Source of the DNA: Synanceia verrucosa
Taxonomy: Eukaryota; Chordata; Actinopteri; Perciformes; Synanceiidae
Reading direction: 5' to 3'
Length of the DNA stretch: 64,000 bases
Assembly (NCBI GenBank): GCA_029721515.1
Contig: CM056558.1
Coordinates: 11,129,240 to 11,193,239 of the forward strand
Shown in pieces: positions 57,901 through 64,000 of this stretch. Below the pieces are notes generated by a model. That model did no database searches. It was not told where the DNA came from and saw only the letters and a program-made list of their open reading frames with translations. Every line of letters begins with the position of its first letter. The first letter of the stretch is position 1. Position numbers and translations under genes: made by a program.

Positions 57901-60900
57901 TCTCAAATGAAATTTCAAAATGTCATTTCCACTTGCTGATAGCACAAAACTATTCCTTTCAGGTCTGTTGAGATAAGAATGATTCAGCCAGGGCCGTTAA
58001 ACGGTGTCTTTGCCAAATGTTCCTCCGCTTAGGAATTAATAGGCTGACATTAATACAGCTAGATAAATAGGAAGGTCAGGAATGGGAGCCCTGCCATTAT
58101 ATGGGCATCTCATGGTGATAGCACCTGCCAATCAAGTCCAATAAGTCCTTGACACGGCATGATTCACCTTGGAATACACACAGCACAGGCAATGTGTAGT
58201 GTGTACGCCCTGGTCCAGAGACCCAATCCAATTAGTTCTTGTATGTAAATACTTTGCTGTGTTGTTGAGTCGGAGAGCACATTAGGACACCAGGAAAGAA
58301 ACCCGTGTTTTCCATCGGTAAAATAATCAAAACGCATCAGGGATTATAAAAACGGAGCCCAGCAGTTGGCCCAGACACTCTCTCCCAGAATAAAATTTCT
58401 CAATTTCAGTATGTGTATGATCATTGTTGCATTCATGCAAGAATAATACAATGTTGCCGTGCAAAGTCAAGCAGCAGGGACAAAAACATGAACATTTGCA
58501 CATCCACAGCAACACACTTCTAAAGAGTGTCGGTGGGTAAAAAGTGTCTGATTCGTTCATGTTGTTTGAAACTGAGCTACGGTGAACAAATAGACAACTG
58601 AGGTCAGAGATTTGCTCATTGTGGTCACAATTACTGAAATACTATTATTGAGTTTGGCAGCTTGTGTCGTTTATTTATTTTTAGCATTGCCGCTTATCTG
58701 AAACAATGTGTTTGTTTGCAGAGAAGGGACTGAGACCTTTTGGGTACACGGGCCCTGATTTTAGTCTATGATAATAATGTTCTGTATTTGCTTGGACACG
58801 CATCAGGAAGCAGCCTTTGTGTCCCCCACCCCACAAAATGAGCAGCTGAATAGTTAAAAACCAGCTCCAACCTTTTATTAAGGATCTCACCATCAATAAT
58901 GCACTGTGATCGCGAGGCGTTATTAAACACAATGATGAATTTTTAAGGTAGTGGGCAGCAACAAAAACATGAAGAAGGTAAAAAAAAGAAGAGATGGATT
59001 GTGAGAGACAGATTGAAATGATAACAGAACAAGAATAATTTTTTTTTTTTTCAGAAAAATAGCAATTGTCTCTAGGACCAAAAGACTGAGAGAACATGGT
59101 TAAATGCCACCTTGATGTGAAAAGGTGTGTCATTAAGTAAATCATTGGCTTACAATGAATATCCGATCCTGCCTTCTGAGTCATAACTGCTATTGCACAA
59201 CCCAAATCTGAAAGCCCCAGAATTCTTATCTTCTTTGTTTGCATTGTGTGTTGAGCTACATCTGCTCATTCTGACTACTTAACAACGGCGTAATACTGGC
59301 TTTTACCTGGATTCACCTCATTATTGCACTCGAGCACCCACTGTGTGTTTTTCTCTCACCACACATTTGTTCATGAAATAGTTGAGAGAGAGGATCCGTC
59401 TTTGAATATTTCTCAAATCACTCACCAAAAAAAAAAGCAGTATTTGGGGGTTTAAAGGGTGTTAATTGTTTCAGATTGGCTGCATTTTGCATAGTATGGC
59501 CGACCTTGCCTCAGTGTCTAATTGAGGCTTTTAACCTTTCTGTGGCTCAGAGGAAGGACAAACACAGTCAAAATAAGGGACGCCACATAATCTCAGTTCT
59601 CACTAAAATAGAAACAGCACAAGGACCTTACCCTTAGAGCAGAAGCAATACTAAGCAACACATTTTAGAAGTGGAGTGGATCCACTGTATCCTACTTCAT
59701 CCGAGCATTATTTCTATCCCAGCGCTGCCGTATCTATTTTCAATCCAAAAGATTGCATGAATGCCTTTGTCAGCCGGTGGAAGTGGCGTATGTCAACCTA
59801 AAACAAGGTATAGCATTGTGTCTCATCAGGAAGCTCAGACAAAAGAAATGGGTGTAGTCTTTTCCTGAATGCAATCACTTGTCAGCCCTAAATCCTCAAT
59901 CAGTATACTGCCCTGACAGGTAATGGCGCTTGTTCAACCTGATGATGGCCAATTGACATTTTTTTTTCCCAAATACAGAGAAGAAAATATCTAAAAGGCA
60001 TTTAGCTGCTGCTCAGAAATGGTTATTTCACATGGTCGGCTGCATAATAACATAAAACAAAAAAATTAACTAAAAAAGAATCCCCACATTTACACACAGC
60101 GACATGCCAAAGTGTAAGTTGCTTTGAATTTTCCGGCTGCATCATACAGTTTCAGTGTCAAATCCCACTTTCAGCTGTGAAAGAGAGAGGACAGTTTTGG
60201 GGCTGAGCCGTCTCCACAGTGTTCATTAGCATAACATCAGCACTGTGTCGGGGATTGTGATGCAAACAAGCTCAGATTGGCTCATTCCAACTCCCCCCCC
60301 CATTTAATAACTAAGGTGCTGCGGGAGCTCGCTCCTGCCTCTAACGGATCAGACAGAGAAAGAGAAGTTTTACCTTCAATTCAGATTCGGTGAGGGATGT
60401 CATCGAGCAATCACTTGGCTTACGTTCAACAGACGAAAAATGATTAAAACAGCAGGTTAAAAAACATAATGGATTGTTGAAGGAACGAATATCTTGTTCC
60501 AAGAATATGCCACGCTTCCAGCTGACCATGATTCAAGCTTGACATGACTAAAAAATATGTAACTGGCTGTGGCTTATGCTATCGTCCCCTGCTACCCACA
60601 GCAGGACAGCAGATACAGCAATCACTGCCTCTGCACCTTGTGTATGTTTAATATGTGTTTGCTCTTTTCTGATAACAAAAAGAGGGGAGGGGGTGCAAAT
60701 AGGGTTTTCTTTTTTTGTTCTTGTCTTCTCTCTCTGAATAGCTGGACCAAAGTCAGGGAATCTAAAGACAAAAGGGGAAGAGAGGGAGAGAAAGAGAGCA
60801 GACAGATACAGGAGACTGTCAAGCGGACTGCGATAAAACATTCACTAGAAAATTATCTCCCTGACATAAGGCCCTCCTGTTTTGAATACCAAAGGGATTC

Positions 60901-61620
60901 AAATTCCCAAACAAACTCTGAAAGGTTGACCAATTTTGTGCTCTGCCAAATGATCGTGGATTGCAGTACGGGTCGTACCTTTGAACCACCGCACCGGAGG
61001 TATGAAGCAGAGATTTTAATCTCTTTATCTCTGCATAAGTAATCCACTGAAGTGTTATTGCTCTATGTTATACAAAATAATGACAGGAGAATAATGACTC
61101 ACCATGAATATGGTGTGAATGTGATGATGAAGTCCCATGTTGGGAGAGAAGGCAATACCATCCTTTGACAAGAGCTCTTTGCTGGGAAAGAAAACTCTCC
61201 CTCTGAACAATAACAGGCATCTCTGTGAGGTGGTTTGCACCATTAAGAGCCGTGCCAATGAAAGATTGTTTTATCTGACAAAAATGGCTTGCAGATTATA
61301 TCATAGAATAGGTTTTACCTTTCCTTGACCTCTTTCTGTTAACATAATCAACAATTACTGTCTTTGTGTATATAAACTGCAGCGATCCGAAACAACATAA
61401 AAGAGACACATGAGAGGAAGTTTTACATTTTATATAATTCATTCTCTTTTTAAATTGCAGTGCAATCCGGTGCCTTGCAAAAGTAGAGCCTTTAGCAATC
61501 ACCGACCTCTCCGGTGGCATTTTTGAAAATCTGTCATTACAAAACACAGAAAAGCACAAGGTAAATAAGTATGACAAGACTGGTTTTATGCTTAATATAT
61601 TAAATCATGTTTATACTACC

Positions 61621-61669
61621 CTCGCGACCCTATGTGAGGATAAGTGGTAGAAAATGGATGGATGGATGT
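61621..61669 (+). repeat. 3' tail of an L2/CR1-type LINE with (ATGG)n end
   Basis: CTCGCGACCCTATGTGAGGA followed by TAAGTGGTAGAAAATGGATGGATGG is the typical 3' end of fish L2-like LINEs: a GCGACCC...GGATAAGCGG core, then ATGG repeats. Only the extreme tail is present, as expected for a 5'-truncated insertion. No reverse transcriptase sequence is visible. Confidence 0.65.
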
Positions 61670-64000
61670 TTGTACTATACTGTCAACCGGGGTAGGTAGG
61701 ACCTTAAAATGATGACACTTCTAACTATAGGAAGCATCTTATGTGTTTTGCTATACTCTGAAACACCAATGCATACGTTATTGATTAACCGATAAAAATA
61801 AAAAAAAGAAAAGAAAAATAGACAACGCTACTAACGCTGCTTAAATGTGAATTAACAACAATAAAAGAGCGTGAATAGCTTACCACCAGTCAAAAGCAGC
61901 GATTCACTGAAACTTTCTTATATTCTTGTCTTGTAATACATGTTCTTCTGTGTCGCAAGAATATTTTCCATCTCTGTCATCCTTATGTTTTATACACCAA
62001 ATAACCTCAGTGTCAATTAGCACTAGTTTGGGGCTTTTGCAACATGCTCCAGTTGTATGAAACACATTTCTGTCTTGCACAAAAAATGCACAATTTTTTT
62101 AAGTTCTGTTAAAATATGAGTATGCAGCTGAGAAAGCTTGTTGTGGCAGTGATCTCAGAATACTGTCCCCGAGTAATGTCTGCATTGCACATCCCTAGTC
62201 CCTGCTACACTGCTTCCATTATGCACAGGAGCCCACGAGCCTTTTCAGGTGAGAGAATGAAAGATCGCTTTTTTGGACCTCGCTGTAAGGTGAGTAGGCG
62301 TTGCAGTGTCTGGAACGTTCCCCATCTCTCACTGGTTATTACACTCAGCTTCACTTTCTGGTAGCTGCATTTTAACACCGCCATTTACAGAGCAAAATTT
62401 CCTGCGGTTCATCATCAACAGATCACGCTGAATACATTCACTTCTATACTTCATAGATTTTATCGGGGCTTAACATGGCAAACTCCTCCATCCTCTTCGG
62501 CCTCTTCGAGCTGCCTGCCCCTAGCCCGCTGGACCTATTTCTGATGGCAATGGCTGCAGGAGCCACATCCTGTCAGCTCACTCCAGACTCTGATGATGAA
62601 TGACGGAAATGCCCCCCACCCCCTTTGACTGTCGTCTACACTGCTTTTCTCTTATTTCCATCAACTATTACTAGCGCTCATCACATTGGTTTAGCTGCTG
62701 AAGCAGAATCTAAAAAAGAAACGTGGCCAGGCACAGATGCAGTACTAAATGCACTTTTCTGTCTGGTAATCATTTCACCTTGCTTTAATTTTATATTTTT
62801 GAACAATCATATTTGCTGTTTAGCGTGCAAGAATGGTATATTATAGATTATTAAGATAAAGACCACTTATATTTGCGTGCCGCTTTTGGCTTTTTCCATG
62901 TTGGAAAAAAGTCGTCCATCTATCGCCAAATGAAAGGAAGGTTTGTCGAAAAGCAATTCAGGGTTTTATAGACTGTTTTTTGTAGATGCGATCAGTTGCA
63001 TAAAACAGACTATAAAACCTGAAAGCTGGCTTTTTGTTAAACAATTACAATTTCACTTCTGCAGTCTGAGTAAATCCAAGAAATGTCTACCGCTCTATAG
63101 ATGGGCACGGCATAATGGGGCGCACAACACCTACATTTTTTACAAAAAATACAAACTGATAAAACATGGTGCTATCCAAGGGCAACATAACAATATATTT
63201 CAGATTTTGGGGATTTTTGACTTGAAAAAATCTCCTACGCCTTCGGCTAAATAAACTTAAAAAACTGGTCACAAAGCTGAAGACAAGGCTGTTAAATTGT
63301 GGAGATGCATGGTCTTCTTAGGACCATGCTCTGTAATTAATCTTAAATTCTTACCATTACATTTCAACAAATAAAGGTGATCAGGGAGTCAAAACTAAAA
63401 GTAATAACCCTCCCTGAGCTTATTCTTAAATAGATTTTAATTTTGTGGCTAATTCCATTTTTTTTCTCGTTTCTCCACATATATGTGCCTCTCATCCAGC
63501 AATATGATACAAGGTGTGAAGTAGAAACTGCAGTTCTCACACTAATCTTAATTACTAAATCCAGTTTGCTGGAGACTGAGTAGTTGATTTGAACAAACAT
63601 GTCGCTCTAATGGATAAAGCAGTCAGGGTATGTGTGATTTATGGCAGAATTCACACCAGCAGAGCTGCCTCACACCTCATTTAGATGGAGGCATGATGAA
63701 TTATTAGGGCAGCCTGTACATGTATTTTTCCTGTGCAAATGCCAAAAAGATCGACACTGAGGTGTCAATATTAAGCATTCCAATTTTCATTATAAATACA
63801 AGAATAATTTGTTCCCATCCACACACACACACATAGCTCAACTTATCTGCAGTATTTAAGATGTTCATTACCTAACCCCCGGCAGTGGAGGGGGAGTTGG
63901 ATCCAACAGGCAGCATTGAACGCCAGGCCTGGCACAGCTGTACAAGCAAAGCTGTAAAGAGACGTCACTGGCCACTGTCGCTCAATCTTCTACTCTGTTA

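Larger units (their letters stand above)
51443..64000. other. Upstream region of the adgrl2 start exon, no gene recognised
   Basis: The start exon begins with a splice acceptor, so at least one more 5' UTR exon and the promoter lie to the right, either in these 12.6 kb or beyond. I see no CpG island, coding exon or convincing promoter. The segment contains a hAT-like element (54326-54929), a LINE-type 3' tail (61621-61669), purine-rich stretches (55930-56220), and a short hairpin-prone GC-rich spot near 52748-52771. The longest frame (58681-59244 minus) is low-complexity and matches nothing known to me. Confidence 0.75.

Noticed and set aside
58681..59244. 187-codon minus-strand frame
   Set aside because: Low-complexity, Lys- and Ser-rich translation over poly-T/A runs with no motif; chance frame.
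61459..61500. GGTGCCTTGCAAAAGTA, similar to a Tc1/mariner terminal repeat
   Set aside because: Similarity stops after about 17 bases and no partner end is nearby.
1..64000. CRISPR arrays, bacterial operons, tRNA or rRNA genes
   Set aside because: No spaced direct repeats, cloverleaf or rRNA sequence was seen, and the window is clearly vertebrate.

Overview
The window is vertebrate genomic DNA, most likely from a teleost fish. It is A+T-rich and intron-dominated, with abundant dinucleotide microsatellites and several short DNA transposons of fish type. It is not bacterial. Most open reading frames here are chance frames in introns.

One gene can be supported: the 5' part of an adhesion GPCR of the latrophilin family, best matched to latrophilin-2 (adgrl2). 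It lies on the minus strand and runs off the left edge. I rebuilt ten exons from splice signals, reading phase and protein similarity. From 5' to 3' they are: start exon with signal peptide (51268-51442), lectin part 1 (33937-34150), lectin part 2 (22136-22245), a 15-nt microexon encoding KVEQK (17048-17062), the olfactomedin domain (15124-15924), Thr/Pro stalk plus first half of the hormone-receptor motif (4899-5198), second half of that motif (4086-4189), first part of the GAIN domain (3186-3371), a 39-nt exon (2013-2051), and a partial exon (1-79). All phases join without a frameshift. They encode 641 residues: signal peptide, SUEL-type lectin, olfactomedin domain, mucin-like stalk, HormR and the start of GAIN. 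The rest of GAIN, the GPS cleavage site, the seven-helix domain and the cytoplasmic tail lie beyond base 1.

The product would be a neuronal surface receptor. In the family, the lectin and olfactomedin domains bind teneurins and FLRT proteins across the cell gap. The microexon between those two domains is the known splice site that tunes teneurin binding.

Introns, from gene 5' to 3', are about 17.1, 11.7, 5.1, 1.1, 9.9, 0.7, 0.7, 1.1 and 1.9 kb. They hold microsatellites and transposon remains. Three non-autonomous hAT-like elements have clear inverted ends and 8-bp target duplications (2178-2819, 28710-29497, 54326-54929). A larger inverted-end element lies at 25050-26171, a relic with a Myb/SANT-like coding start near 41307, and LINE-type fragments at 42328-42565 and 61621-61669. 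Bases 51443-64000 lie upstream of the start exon and hold no gene I recognise; further 5' UTR exons or the promoter could be there or beyond.

I found no new biological system. The best leads are regulatory: the microexon, an in-frame upstream ORF, a tiny GAIN exon with an odd acceptor, and frame-neutral domain exons.
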